From the NCBI RefSeq assembly GCF_900112575.1, contig NZ_FOMH01000005.1, positions 335,993-399,992 on the forward strand: a stretch of DNA of 64,000 nt. Reading direction: 5' to 3'. Under the pieces are notes generated by a model. That model saw nothing but the letters and a program-made list of their open reading frames with translations, was not told where the DNA came from and made no database searches. Of the stretch, positions 18,333-28,011 are shown piece by piece; position 1 is the stretch's first letter; every line of letters begins with the position of its first letter. The DNA comes from Flavobacterium phragmitis (GTDB lineage Bacteria > Bacteroidota > Bacteroidia > Flavobacteriales > Flavobacteriaceae). The translations under genes and the position numbers were made by a program.

Positions 18333-19064
18333 TTACGCCAGTTGGTAATTCGTAATTGTAAACAATTCCTCAAATCCCAATCTCGTATAAATACCTTTTC
18401 CTAAAGAAGAAGCTTGTAATTGGGCATATTCACAATCAGCATCAATGGCTTCGTTTAGGGCAAATTTCATGATTTTTTCTGCGAAACCTCTTTTACGCAT
18501 TTCAGGAATAACACCGACACCGTGAATTCCCATTATAGTATCGGTTTGAAAAAGAGTCAAGGTTCCAATTGGTTTTCCTTCAAAATGAACCAGATAAAAT
18601 TTAGCATTTTCGTAATTAGCAACCAATGTTTCTTTACTGATTACATAACTAAAAGACAATGGGTAAATATCTGACCAAGTTTTAGCATCCTCTTCATTTA
18701 AAACTCTTTTAAAAGTAAGATTGTTTTGAACCGGAAATTTTTCTTCCAGTTTTAATGCCATTGCTACAAGCTGAATTCGGACATTAAAGCCATTTTTTTC
18801 AAAAATCTCTTTAGAATTGCTTCCAAAAATATCCCAATACGGAACAACTAAACCTTGGTTTTGATGAATAGTTTCCAGAATCTGAGACATATCTTCTTCT
18901 TTAATATCTTCTCGAAACCATAATCTGTTTGGCCAACCTGAGTTTTTGATTTGAGAAAACTCTAAAAAATCAATTTTGTGATAAGAAAGGAGAGGAGTGG
19001 CAACGGTTTTCCAGAGTGTGGTTAAATTATCAATATTGTCTTTGATGAGATTTATAGTGGTCAT
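18333..19064 (-). CDS. GNAT-family N-acetyltransferase
   Basis: This 243-residue protein has a C-terminal GNAT domain (about residues 115-240) with the acetyl-CoA binding pattern GVGVIPEMRKRGFAEKIMKF and the late AQLQASSLGKGIYTRLGF. The N-terminal half is a degenerate GNAT-like repeat. It acetylates an unknown amine. It is transcribed alone. Confidence 0.85.
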   Translation of the reverse strand: MTTINLIKDNIDNLTTLWKTVATPLLSYHKIDFLEFSQIKNSGWPNRLWFREDIKEEDMSQILETIHQNQGLVVPYWDIFGSNSKEIFEKNGFNVRIQLVAMALKLEEKFPVQNNLTFKRVLNEEDAKTWSDIYPLSFSYVISKETLVANYENAKFYLVHFEGKPIGTLTLFQTDTIMGIHGVGVIPEMRKRGFAEKIMKFALNEAIDADCEYAQLQASSLGKGIYTRLGFEELFTITNYQLA

Positions 19065-19135
19065 TATTGTGACGAGTTTGAATTATAGAACAAAGATAAA
19101 TCCGTTCTTTGAGAAAAGCCTTTACATATGTTGAT

Positions 19136-19741
19136 TCACAAATCTTTTTCGAGACTTTTTCTGATTCGGCTTAACTGCGTTGGAGTAATACCCAAATGTG
19201 AAGCAATATGCAGTAGTGGAACACGTTCGGCAATGCTTGGATGTTTTTCTAGAAGACTGATATATCTTTCGGTTGCATTTTGCATAACTAACGCCACTTC
19301 TCTTTGTTCTTTTTCGATAATCCAGTTTTTTTCTAAATATGCAATGTAGAAGGTTTTAAGATCATCATTTTCGCTAATCAACTGGATATATTTTTTGTAA
19401 TTAAGATTGATTAAAATACAATCTTCTAAAGCTTCGATCGTAAAGTTGGAAGGAATTTGCAACATTGATGAAACTTTCGAGCATGCCAATCTGTTTTCGA
19501 GAAAAAGGTTTTTGTTATAGAAATTTCCTTGCTCATCTGTGATAAAAGTTCGTAGAATTCCTTTTGCAATAAAATAAAGATTTTTGCAGATTTCCCCATT
19601 TTCTAATACTATCTCTCCTTTTTTGACGGTCTGGAAATGTGTTAAGTTTTCAATCAATTTCCATGACTTTTCAGAAATAGGAGCGTAACTTTCGAAATAT
19701 AATTTTAGATTGTTCAGGTATGTTTCTTTATTGACAGTCAT
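19136..19741 (-). CDS. Crp/Fnr-family regulator
   Basis: This 201-residue protein has a cyclic-nucleotide-binding fold (residues ~20-130, with KKGEIVLENGEICKNLYFI) but a short C-terminal helix-turn-helix (IASHLGITPTQLSRIRKSL). This layout is common in Bacteroidota Crp-like regulators. It lacks clear cAMP-contact residues, so the signal is unknown. It is adjacent to the GNAT gene on the same strand. Confidence 0.85.
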   Translation of the reverse strand: MTVNKETYLNNLKLYFESYAPISEKSWKLIENLTHFQTVKKGEIVLENGEICKNLYFIAKGILRTFITDEQGNFYNKNLFLENRLACSKVSSMLQIPSNFTIEALEDCILINLNYKKYIQLISENDDLKTFYIAYLEKNWIIEKEQREVALVMQNATERYISLLEKHPSIAERVPLLHIASHLGITPTQLSRIRKSLEKDL

Positions 19742-19989
19742 AGATTGTTTTGTTTTTGCCAGAAGGCGCTAAGGCACAAAATTTACTGCCACGAATTTCA
19801 CGAATTTTCGCGAATTATTTTTATAATTAGAGAGAAAAGAAATTAGTGCAAATTAGTGCAATTCGTGGCAAACAAAAAACTTCGCGTCCTAGCGTCTTAG
19901 CGGCAAAAAAACAAAAAACGCCATGAAACCTAAGTCTCACAGCGTTTTCCTCTCAAAAAATAAATAATTAACGGGTAATGTAAAGGGTA
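19742..19989. repeat. Intergenic TGCCACGAATTTC inverted repeats
   Basis: Words TGCCACGAATTTCACGAATT (around 19788) and AATTCGTGGCA (around 19860) form an imperfect hairpin. A second pair GGCGCTAAGG / CTTAGCG flanks it. It is likely part of the repeat load seen elsewhere in the window. Confidence 0.5.
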
Positions 19990-21408
19990 TTATTTCCAAC
20001 CTCCGCCAAGAGCGCGGTACAAATCTGTATTGGCTGTAAGTTGTTGTCTTTTGATATCAGCAAGTTCCAATTCGCTTTGCAAAAGATTCGCCTGAGCTGT
20101 TAAAACTTCCAGATATTCTGCCATACCGTTTTTGAATAAAAGGTTAGCATTTTTAATTGCTTGCTGTAGTGTTTTTACTTTTTCTTTTAAAAACGTTTCC
20201 TGTTGCTGTAATTTTTCTACTTTAACCAAAGCATCCGAAACTTCGCTTACGGCAACCAAAACGGACTGTCTGAAAGCTAAAACTGCTTTTTCTCTTTCTG
20301 CAACAGCGATATTGTATTGCGTTCTTACTCTTTTGTTGTTTAAAAGAGGCTGAGTTAAACCTCCTGCAACAGTTCCAAATAATGAAGCTGGAATATTGAA
20401 CCAATTGCTGGTTTCGAAAGAGTTAACGCCGCCTTGAGCCGTAATTCTGAGAGCTGGGTATAAATCCGCTTTCGTAATACCGACATTTGCGTTGGCAGCT
20501 TTAAGAGCCAGTTCGGCACTTTTAACATCAGGTCTTCTGCTAACTAGGGTAGAAGGAACTCCAATTGCTGTATTGTTTTTTACTTCAAGAGCACTTAAAC
20601 GAACAGATCTTTGTTTAGAATTCGGGAAAGAACCCGTTAAAACACTCAAAGCATTTTCCTGAATAGCAATATTTTGTTCCAATAGCGGAATCAATTGTGC
20701 TGAGTTTAATTTCTGTGCTTCCGATTGTTGAATCGCTAAATTAGTTACCTGACCCGCATCGTATTTTAATTTGATAATATTGGTTGTACTATCATTTAAA
20801 CGAAGATTTTGTCTGGCAATATCCAGTTGAGCGTCTAACATCAAAAGATTATAATATCCTCTTGAAACGTTGGCTACTATATTTGTCTGCAATGCTTTTT
20901 TTACTTCTTCAGATTGAAGATATCCTGCGTAAGCCCCTTTCTTTTGGTTTCTGATCTTTCCCCAAATATCAGCCTCCCAAGAAAGAGAAGCTCCAGCAGA
21001 ATAGTCGTCTATATGTTTAGCTCCGATTGCCTGATTTAAGTTCAATCCCGTAAAACTATTGTCTGACGGATTGCTTGTACTTGCGTTTACAAATAAATTA
21101 ACCTGAGGCACATTTCCCCATTTTGATTGAGTGAATCTGTATTGTGCAATTTCGATGTTCTTTTCGGCAATTTGAAGGTCGTTGTTTCTCGCAACGGCGC
21201 TGTCAATTAATTTGATAATATCTTTTTCAGTAAAGAAGTTTTTCCACTCCACATCGGCAATACTAGTTGTATCACTCGAAACCGATGCATTCCTGAAATT
21301 CTCAGGAAATGCATCTTTTGGAGTTTCAATATCCTTCGAAACTTTACAGGATATTAAAGTCGTGATCAGAATGGCGAAGGTCACGATTTTGGTTATATGA
21401 TTTTTCAT
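19990..21408 (-). CDS. RND efflux outer-membrane lipoprotein (OprM/NodT type)
   Basis: This 472-residue TolC-like factor has a lipobox TTLISC with acylated Cys21. It contains the two repeated efflux-protein domains with GVPSTLVSRRPDVKSAELAL and a C-terminal YLEVLTAQANLLQSELELA. It forms the outer-membrane exit duct of the HAE1 pump encoded just upstream. It is the last gene of the adaptor-pump-small protein-duct operon, separated from the small protein by a ~140-bp repeat element. Confidence 0.92.
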   Translation of the reverse strand: MKNHITKIVTFAILITTLISCKVSKDIETPKDAFPENFRNASVSSDTTSIADVEWKNFFTEKDIIKLIDSAVARNNDLQIAEKNIEIAQYRFTQSKWGNVPQVNLFVNASTSNPSDNSFTGLNLNQAIGAKHIDDYSAGASLSWEADIWGKIRNQKKGAYAGYLQSEEVKKALQTNIVANVSRGYYNLLMLDAQLDIARQNLRLNDSTTNIIKLKYDAGQVTNLAIQQSEAQKLNSAQLIPLLEQNIAIQENALSVLTGSFPNSKQRSVRLSALEVKNNTAIGVPSTLVSRRPDVKSAELALKAANANVGITKADLYPALRITAQGGVNSFETSNWFNIPASLFGTVAGGLTQPLLNNKRVRTQYNIAVAEREKAVLAFRQSVLVAVSEVSDALVKVEKLQQQETFLKEKVKTLQQAIKNANLLFKNGMAEYLEVLTAQANLLQSELELADIKRQQLTANTDLYRALGGGWK

Positions 21409-21457
21409 TAGTCTTTTTTATTAAAATTCCTTTAACCTGTTTGGGTGTAATTTTTTT

Positions 21458-21598
21458 TAAAACATATAGAAACATAGCTTTTGAAACCGCATAAAAGGCG
21501 TTTCACTTGCATAAATTCACATAGATCTATGTGTTAGAAACTAGTTTCTTTCTCTATTCTTTCGAAAAGCAAAAAAAATCTATGTTTCTATGTGTTTA
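21458..21598. repeat. ACACATAGAAACATAG element, copy 1
   Basis: About 141 bases with inverted ends (AAACATATAGAAACATAG and CTATGTTTCTATGTGTTT) and an inner block AAAGGCGTTTCAC then CATAGATCTATGTGTTAG. Near-identical copies lie at 53156-53296 (same orientation) and 62153-62289 (inverted). It lies inside the efflux operon, between the small membrane ORF and the outer-membrane factor. Confidence 0.8.
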
Positions 21599-21615
21599 AT
21601 TTTTTTCTCAACAGA

Positions 21616-21726
21616 TTACTCTATACAAGTATCTTTTCTGGTTTCAAGATCTCTTGAGATTCTGTACGATATATATCCGATGCCAAATATGATGGCTACA
21701 AGAATGGTTGTGATATAGTTTTCCAT
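21616..21726 (-). CDS. 36-residue single-pass membrane protein in the RND operon
   Basis: This ORF of 36 codons starts three bases after the pump stop codon, so it is almost certainly co-translated. It begins MENYITTILVAIIFGIGYIS: a short acidic N terminus, one membrane helix (residues ~4-21) and a charged tail with Arg22, Arg25, Arg30 and Lys31. By the positive-inside rule the N terminus is periplasmic and the C terminus cytoplasmic. The layout resembles AcrZ, a small partner of AcrB, but no sequence similarity is claimed. It is too short for ordinary gene finders. Confidence 0.7.
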   Translation of the reverse strand: MENYITTILVAIIFGIGYISYRISRDLETRKDTCIE

Positions 21727-21729
21727 TTA

Positions 21730-24700
21730 TTATTTTTCTTCGTTATGAATTACAGCGATTGGTTTCCCGCTCACTTTTTCTTGTAAATGCTGGAAGATGA
21801 TGAATAAAACAGGGATGATGAACAAACCTAGAATTACTCCGGAAAGCATCCCTCCAGCTGCCCCGATACTAATGGAATGGTTACCTTGTGCCGATGGACC
21901 TTTGGCGCTCATCATTGGTATTAATCCCACCACAAAAGCAAGAGAGGTCATGATAATTGGTCGCAAACGTAATTTTGCTGCCATGATTGAAGCTGCTACT
22001 AAACCTTGTCCTGATCTTCTTCGCTGTGCTGCAAATTCCACAATCAAAATGGCATTTTTGGCTAGAAGCCCGATCAGCATGACAAGTGCAACTTGTACGT
22101 AAATGTTGTTTTGAATTCCTGTTAAACCAATAGCAGCAAATACTCCAAAAATACCTGCAGGAATTGACAAGATTACTGCCAAAGGCAAAATGTAACTTTC
22201 GTACTGTGCAGCAAGTAAGAAATAAACGAATATCAAACACAGTAAGAATATAGTTGCCGATTGTCCTCCTGACGAAATCTCCTCACGCGTTTGGCCCGAG
22301 AATTCAAACCCGTAACCTGCAGGCAATTGTTGTGCTGCTACTTCTTCAATAGCTTTAATGGCATCTCCTGAACTAAATCCTGGTTTTGGAATCGCATTAA
22401 TTGAAATTGAGTTAAACAAATTATATCTAGAAGCGGTTTCAGAACCATAAATACGAGTCAGTTTTACTAAAGTATTTATCGGCACCATTTCGCCTGTTTT
22501 GTTTTTTACAAAAACTCTGTCAATCGAAGTCGGATCGGCTCTGTCTTCGATATCAGCCTGAACCACTACACGGTAATATTTACCAAATCGGTTAAAGTCA
22601 GATGCTTGTGCACTACCAAAGTAAGCTTGCATCGTTTGTAAAATGTCTTTTACATTGACACCCAATTGATTTGCTTTTTCGTCGTTAACTTCCAATTGCA
22701 ATTGTGGATAATCGGCTTTGAAAGAAGTAAAGGCAACGGCAATCTCAGGACGTTTCATTAATTCTCCGATAAAATTCTGAGAAACTCCACTGAATTTATC
22801 CAGTTTTCCTCCTGTTTTATCTTGCAGAACTAAATCCAATGCTTCAACGTTGCTAAATCCTGGAACGGTTGGGAAACTGAATACGAAGAAACTTCCTCCA
22901 GAAATAGATCCCAGTTTACCGCGAACCTGATTCATGATTTCGTCAATATTTTTTATTTCTCCACGTTCTTCGTTTGGTTTAAGCAATACGAAAACTACTG
23001 CAGAAGATGGGCTCGTAGAGTTGGTCAACAAGTTGAAACCTGAAATTGCGGTCACAAATCGTGAAGCGTCTAATGCTTTTAAAGTATTCTCAGCTTCGGT
23101 CATTACCTTTTGAGTTCCGTCTAATGATGTTCCAGATGGCGTATTTACTGCAATCGCAATAAATCCTTGATCTTCTGTTGGAATAAACCCAGAAGGAGTT
23201 GTTTTTACCATCACCACTGTTGCTAAAGTAATTAAAGCTAATCCGCCTAAACTCAACCATTTTCTTCTGATTAAGAATTTAATTCCGCCAACGTAACGAT
23301 TGGTAAGCGATTCAAAACTGCTGTTGAAAGCACTGAAGAATTTTTCTTTAAATCCTTTTTTCTGATAAGGTTCATTGTGATCGTGTGCTCCGTGATTATC
23401 TTTTAAGAATAATGCAGCAAGCGCTGGACTCAATGTTAAGGCATTTACAGCCGAAATTACAATTGCAATTGCCATCGTAAAGGCAAACTGACGATAGAAA
23501 ACTCCTGTTGAGCCTTCCATAAAACCAACCGGCAGGAATACAGCAGCCATTACCAGCGTAATCGAGATAATAGCACCCGTTATTTCGTGCATTGCTTCAT
23601 GGGTGGCGATTTTTGGAGACAAACGTTTGTGCTCCATTTTCGCATGCACCGCTTCGACTACCACAATGGCATCATCGACCACAATACCAATCGCTAGAAT
23701 TAATGCGAAAAGCGTTAAAAGGTTGATCGAAAATCCGAATAACTGCATGAAGAAGAACGTTCCTAAAATTGCTACAGGTACAGCAATAGCCGGGATTAAT
23801 GTTGATCTAAAATCTTGCAAGAAGATAAATACCACAATGAATACTAAAATGAAAGCTTCAATTAAGGTATGTTCGACCTGTTCGATAGATTGGTCTAAAG
23901 ATACTTTTGTACTATAGAAAATATTGTGTTTAATACCTTTTGGAAAATCTTTAGAAGCTTTTTCCATCATTTTGTTAATGGCAATCTGAATATCATTTGA
24001 GTTAGATCCAGCTAACTGGATAACCCCAATTACGATTCCTTTTTTACCATTTAAACGAGTTAAACTGTTATAAGAGTAAGCTCCAAGTTCAACTCTCGCT
24101 ACATCTTTTAAGCGAAGTACTGAGCCATCTGCATTAGAACGTATAGCAATATTTTCATAATCTTCTGGTTTGGTTAATTTTCCTTTGTATTTAATAACGT
24201 ATTCAAAAACTTCTTTGCTTCGCTCTCCAAATTTCCCTGGAGCTGCTTCCAAACTTTTGTCCTGAATTGCGCCCATAACTTCACTTGGCGTCACTTTGTA
24301 AGTTGACATTTGTGTTGGATTTAACCAAACACGCATAGAGTAATCTTTTACACCACCAAAAATACTGGCAGAACCTACACCTGGAATACGTTTTAATTCT
24401 GGAATAATATTAATCTGTGCATAGTTGGCAACAAAGGTTTGATCGTATTTTGCTTCATCATCAGTGTACATACCAATTGCCATGATGAAACTGTTTTGTT
24501 GTTTCGCCGTAACAATACCTTGCTGTACAACTTCAGCAGGAAGCTGACTTGTTGCCTGAGCAACTCTGTTTTGTACGTTTACCGCAGCTTGGTCGGCATC
24601 TGTACCCAATTTAAAGAAAACGGTAATAGCCAAAGTACCGTCGTTACTGGCTGTAGAACTCATGTACGTCATGTTTTCTACACCATTTATAGATTCTTCG

Positions 24701-24894
24701 ATAGAAGGTGCCACAGAACGTAAAACCGTTTCTGCGTTGGCTCCCGGATATACCGCCGTTACCAAAACCGATGGAGGCGCAATATCAGGAAACTGTTGTA
24801 AAGGCAGTTTAGTTAAACCCAATACCCCCAGAATTACCAATAAAATGGAAATTACGGTTGCCAGTACAGGTCTTTGTATAAATATTTTGAACAT
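21730..24894 (-). CDS. RND multidrug efflux pump (HAE1, AcrB-like)
   Basis: This 1054-residue inner-membrane proton antiporter starts MFKIFIQRPVLATVISI and has the usual 12-helix RND layout. Proton-relay residues Asp407 and Asp408 are present in GIVVDDAIVVVEAV, at the same numbers as in AcrB. Full length matches the HAE1 family, so organic substrates such as drugs, dyes or bile-like compounds are expected. It works with the adaptor upstream and the outer-membrane lipoprotein downstream. Control by the TetR regulator at 26373-26975 is likely. Confidence 0.95.
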   Translation of the reverse strand: MFKIFIQRPVLATVISILLVILGVLGLTKLPLQQFPDIAPPSVLVTAVYPGANAETVLRSVAPSIEESINGVENMTYMSSTASNDGTLAITVFFKLGTDADQAAVNVQNRVAQATSQLPAEVVQQGIVTAKQQNSFIMAIGMYTDDEAKYDQTFVANYAQINIIPELKRIPGVGSASIFGGVKDYSMRVWLNPTQMSTYKVTPSEVMGAIQDKSLEAAPGKFGERSKEVFEYVIKYKGKLTKPEDYENIAIRSNADGSVLRLKDVARVELGAYSYNSLTRLNGKKGIVIGVIQLAGSNSNDIQIAINKMMEKASKDFPKGIKHNIFYSTKVSLDQSIEQVEHTLIEAFILVFIVVFIFLQDFRSTLIPAIAVPVAILGTFFFMQLFGFSINLLTLFALILAIGIVVDDAIVVVEAVHAKMEHKRLSPKIATHEAMHEITGAIISITLVMAAVFLPVGFMEGSTGVFYRQFAFTMAIAIVISAVNALTLSPALAALFLKDNHGAHDHNEPYQKKGFKEKFFSAFNSSFESLTNRYVGGIKFLIRRKWLSLGGLALITLATVVMVKTTPSGFIPTEDQGFIAIAVNTPSGTSLDGTQKVMTEAENTLKALDASRFVTAISGFNLLTNSTSPSSAVVFVLLKPNEERGEIKNIDEIMNQVRGKLGSISGGSFFVFSFPTVPGFSNVEALDLVLQDKTGGKLDKFSGVSQNFIGELMKRPEIAVAFTSFKADYPQLQLEVNDEKANQLGVNVKDILQTMQAYFGSAQASDFNRFGKYYRVVVQADIEDRADPTSIDRVFVKNKTGEMVPINTLVKLTRIYGSETASRYNLFNSISINAIPKPGFSSGDAIKAIEEVAAQQLPAGYGFEFSGQTREEISSGGQSATIFLLCLIFVYFLLAAQYESYILPLAVILSIPAGIFGVFAAIGLTGIQNNIYVQVALVMLIGLLAKNAILIVEFAAQRRRSGQGLVAASIMAAKLRLRPIIMTSLAFVVGLIPMMSAKGPSAQGNHSISIGAAGGMLSGVILGLFIIPVLFIIFQHLQEKVSGKPIAVIHNEEK

Positions 24895-24906
24895 TGTGTT
24901 TTAGAA

Positions 24907-26055
24907 TTATTTTTGATTAGTTACTTGGGCAACTTTTGTAGATTTCTCTGGCTGAATTGCCTGTCCGTCCTGAAGTTTGTCAATACCGCTCAACACGATT
25001 TGGTCGCCAGTTTTTACACCTTCTTTAATTAGATAATTGGTACCGCTTTTACCCACAACTGTAATAGGCATTTTAGTTACTTTGTTGTCTTTGCCTACCG
25101 TAAATACAAATACTTTGTCCTGCATTTCAACTGTAGCCGACTGTGGTACCAAAATCGCATTGTCGTGATTTAATCCTAAACGGATTCTTCCTGTGTTTCC
25201 AGAACGAAGTGTTCCGTTTGCATTTGGGAAAGTTGCTCTAATTGTGATTGCACCTGTAGTTTTATCAAACTGACCGTCAACCATATCAATTTTTCCGGTT
25301 TTAGGATATGCACTGTTATCAGCCAAAATCAAAGTAACAGGAGGTAATTTTCTGATTTTATCGCCTAGTGAACTACCTGCATATTGCTCTTTAAAATTGA
25401 TAAAATCAGTTTCACCTAAAGAGAAATAAGCAAATACTTCATGAACGTCTGATAAAGTAGTTAACGGTTCAATATCTGTAGCAGAAACTAGACTTCCTTG
25501 TTTTTTAGGCAGTCTTCCAATGTATCCGCTAACTGGAGCAGTTACGTTTGTATATCCTAAATTAATTTTAGCAGAACCTACCATTGCTTTTGCTTGTTCA
25601 ATATTGGCAGTGGCAATTTTTTGAGAAGCTTTAGCCGTTTTTAATTGATAATCAGAAACTACTTTGTTTTGCACTAAAGGAGTTAATTTGTCAACTTCTA
25701 AGTTTGCATTGATCAAAGCGGCTTCAGCTGCATGAAGACTTGCTAAAGCATTGTTTAACTGCTCACGGAATGGACGCTCATTGATTTTAAATAAAGTTTG
25801 TCCTTTGCTTACATAAGCACCTTCGTCTACATAAATTCTGTCAAGGTTTCCGCTCACTTGAGGGCGAATTTCAACATCAACAGTTCCTTGTATAGAAGCA
25901 GGATATTCAGAGTCAGTTGTTGTATTTGCACTTGTGATAGCTAATACTGGTAAAACCGGTGGAGGTGGAGCAGTAGGTGCCTGATTTTTGTCGGCACAGC
26001 TACTTAAAACTAAGGCCAGAATAAAACTGGTTATAATTACATTTTTCATTTTCAT
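24907..26055 (-). CDS. RND efflux periplasmic adaptor lipoprotein
   Basis: The ORF can be read from 26196, but that extension crosses an operator-like repeat. The ATG at 26055 gives 382 residues with a clear lipobox LVLSSC (Cys20). Features are the barrel-sandwich halves around RPQVSGNLDRIYVDEGAYVS and TAPVSGYIGRLPKKQGSLVS with an alpha hairpin between. It links the HAE1 pump with its outer-membrane duct. It is the first gene of the operon, 13 bases before the pump gene. Confidence 0.93.
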   Translation of the reverse strand: MKMKNVIITSFILALVLSSCADKNQAPTAPPPPVLPVLAITSANTTTDSEYPASIQGTVDVEIRPQVSGNLDRIYVDEGAYVSKGQTLFKINERPFREQLNNALASLHAAEAALINANLEVDKLTPLVQNKVVSDYQLKTAKASQKIATANIEQAKAMVGSAKINLGYTNVTAPVSGYIGRLPKKQGSLVSATDIEPLTTLSDVHEVFAYFSLGETDFINFKEQYAGSSLGDKIRKLPPVTLILADNSAYPKTGKIDMVDGQFDKTTGAITIRATFPNANGTLRSGNTGRIRLGLNHDNAILVPQSATVEMQDKVFVFTVGKDNKVTKMPITVVGKSGTNYLIKEGVKTGDQIVLSGIDKLQDGQAIQPEKSTKVAQVTNQK

Positions 26056-26135
26056 AGTGGTTTTAATTGGTTGAACATTTTCTCGGATAAAATTCTTTGG
26101 TATTCTGGCATTCTCGGGATTCATATTTAATTGAA

Positions 26136-26361
26136 TTAAATTATCTAACGTTGTTAAGTTAAAGTGCGCTAATTTCCATACAGTAAGTTTTTCCAATTCT
26201 ATTCCAAAATCAGTATTAAATTATCTAACGTTGTTAAGTAAAAGTCTAAAAAAAGAGCTTTTATTACCTTTATTAAATTTTCTAACAGTGTTAAGCGAAA
26301 GTTATAAAAAAAAGGATTCTATGTTATCCCGTTTAAATTATTTTACACTGTTAAGTAAAAT
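26136..26361. promoter_or_regulatory. Array of four operator-like repeats upstream of the efflux operon
   Basis: Four direct copies of a ~29-bp unit lie at 26136-26164, 26216-26244, 26273-26301 and 26333-26361, about 57-80 bases apart. The core is TAAC-nnn-GTTA within CTAACGTTGTTAAG or close variants. A fifth copy overlaps the tetR upstream region (26979-27007). They fill the ~315-base gap between tetR and the adaptor gene and are probably binding sites for the encoded TetR regulator. Confidence 0.75.
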
Positions 26362-26372
26362 TGAAAAATTTT

Positions 26373-26975
26373 TTATTGTATAGATTTGATGATACCTGTG
26401 ATGGCATCCTTCAAAATCTGAGCATTTATGGTTTCTAAAATATCACTTTTGTTAATGATGTTGATGGCAATTAAGCCATGAATAACAGAAAAGAAAGTAA
26501 AATATTTTTGTTTTATGATATCTTCACTAGGATTGCTGTCCTTCATGATTTCAGCAATAACTCCAGTAAACAATTTGTAAGGTGCCTCTTGAGCCGAACA
26601 TCGCTGTGCACAGCAAGTCATTTGAACACCAAACATAAGTTGATACATTTCAGTATTAGTAAAAGCAAAATCCCAATAAGTCATCCACATGGCTTCTAAC
26701 TGATCTTCTGGTTTTTCAAACTTGTCTTTTGCAGTCTGCAATTCTTTAGCCAGTTTAATAAAACCTTTGCCTGTCAGTTCTTCTAAAATTGCTTCTTTAT
26801 TCGAGAAATATTCATAAATAATAGGAGCAGTATATTCGATTCTGTCGGCAATTTTACGCATACTCAAACCATTCCAGCCTTCATCTTTTACGATATCATA
26901 AGCAGCGCCAAGAATATTATTTCTTGTCTCTTCTTTTTGTCTTAAAATTCGATCTTTGCTAGCCATTGTATTCAA
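26373..26975 (-). CDS. TetR-family regulator of the HAE1 efflux operon
   Basis: This 200-residue regulator could also start at Met4. A TetR DNA-binding domain occupies residues ~10-58, with GLSMRKIADRIEYTAPIIYEYF as the helix-turn-helix. The C-terminal sensor domain contains a paired Cys motif (TCCAQRC). It lies directly upstream of the adaptor-pump-duct operon on the same strand. Operator-like repeats sit before this gene and between it and the adaptor, so it probably represses both. Confidence 0.9.
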   Translation of the reverse strand: MNTMASKDRILRQKEETRNNILGAAYDIVKDEGWNGLSMRKIADRIEYTAPIIYEYFSNKEAILEELTGKGFIKLAKELQTAKDKFEKPEDQLEAMWMTYWDFAFTNTEMYQLMFGVQMTCCAQRCSAQEAPYKLFTGVIAEIMKDSNPSEDIIKQKYFTFFSVIHGLIAINIINKSDILETINAQILKDAITGIIKSIQ

Positions 26976-27448
26976 GTATTAAATCGTTTAACACTGTTAG
27001 GCAAATGTATGGCGGATTTTCGAATTTCAAAATATTTTTATCATAATATTTTCTTATCGTACAATAGATTGATTTGAAAAGCTTGATTTTACTGGGGTTT
27101 GAGTTTTTAAATATTTTTTAGAAGCAGCACATTTTTTGTTTTTAAGGACGTTTTGTCCTGCTCTTTACTATATCTTTTTATGGTCTCGTTAAAGAAACAA
27201 GACCATAAAAGGATACCGTTTCGATGAGAAGGTATCTTTTTCATAAGAACTTTGTTAAATTGAAGTTTGTCATTTTTCGACTAAGGAGAATCACACGTGC
27301 AAATTGACAAAGATTGGAGATTTGCATCGTCTGTCCTCTATCGCTTCAGTTTCGTATTTCGAAAAGATAATATCATTAAAAATTATAGAGGAAAAATAAA
27401 TATTGCAGTAACCTGTTTTAAATCACTTTATAATACAAGTTTTTTTAT
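26976..27448. repeat. Intergenic region with operator copy 5 and two degenerate repeat elements
   Basis: About 470 bases. A fifth operator-like copy lies at 26979-27007. A hairpin with arms TTTTATGGTCT (27176-27186) and AGACCATAAAA (27200-27210) is followed by a small GATACC/GGTATC pair at 27212-27236. At 27264-27360 there is a degenerate copy of the GTCATTTCGAC palindromic element found at 42626, 43127 and 47734. No ORF is convincing. Confidence 0.6.
26979..27007. promoter_or_regulatory. Operator-like repeat upstream of tetR
   Basis: TTTAACACTGTTAGGCAAA with the TAAC-ACT-GTTA core lies just upstream of the tetR start codon, so it could serve autorepression. It matches the four copies at 26136-26361. 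Confidence 0.7.
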
Positions 27449-27871
27449 TTATTCAGCTTTCCGATTAATATGAATAATAACAGGATTTCGGCCATCTAAA
27501 TCTCTTTTATAGCGTCCATATAAACCAATTTCAAGAATATCTGTTATATCACATTTTATTTCATCTGGACTTACATAAGTATACATTCCATACCCATGTC
27601 CTGAAACAATCCAGCCTTCTGTTTTTTTTAAATCGGTAACATCAAAATCAGCTGCGTGGGTTCCTGTATAAACTGGACCAAATTCTTTCATTAGTTTTAT
27701 AGCTTCACTTTCCAAATCCGGAATTATATCGGCGTTTTCAAAAATGATGTAAGTTCCATTTTTAAATAAAACCCAATTCTGAAATTTTTCATTTATGCTA
27801 AGTTTTACATGATTCAGAAGTTTATTTTCTTCCTTCTCATTTAAGTTTTGACTGTCAGCTTTCTTTTTCAT
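27449..27871 (-). CDS. Hypothetical 140-residue protein
   Basis: A soluble protein with a charged N terminus (KKKADSQNLNEKEENKLLNH) and a mixed strand/helix body containing GWIVSGHGYGMYTYVS. No signal peptide, membrane segment or known motif is seen. Family not recognised. It is transcribed alone, with no operon partner. Confidence 0.65.
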   Translation of the reverse strand: MKKKADSQNLNEKEENKLLNHVKLSINEKFQNWVLFKNGTYIIFENADIIPDLESEAIKLMKEFGPVYTGTHAADFDVTDLKKTEGWIVSGHGYGMYTYVSPDEIKCDITDILEIGLYGRYKRDLDGRNPVIIHINRKAE

Positions 27872-28011
27872 AATAAAGAGAATTTAAATGAATAAATGTA
27901 TTTTTTGAATGATTTAAAGATTTTTATGCTAAACTGTTTTTAAAGTATCTTGCCCTTAAAAGTTTTAATTATATCACTATAGGGTATTTTTTAGATTTGT
28001 TGTATTCGAAT

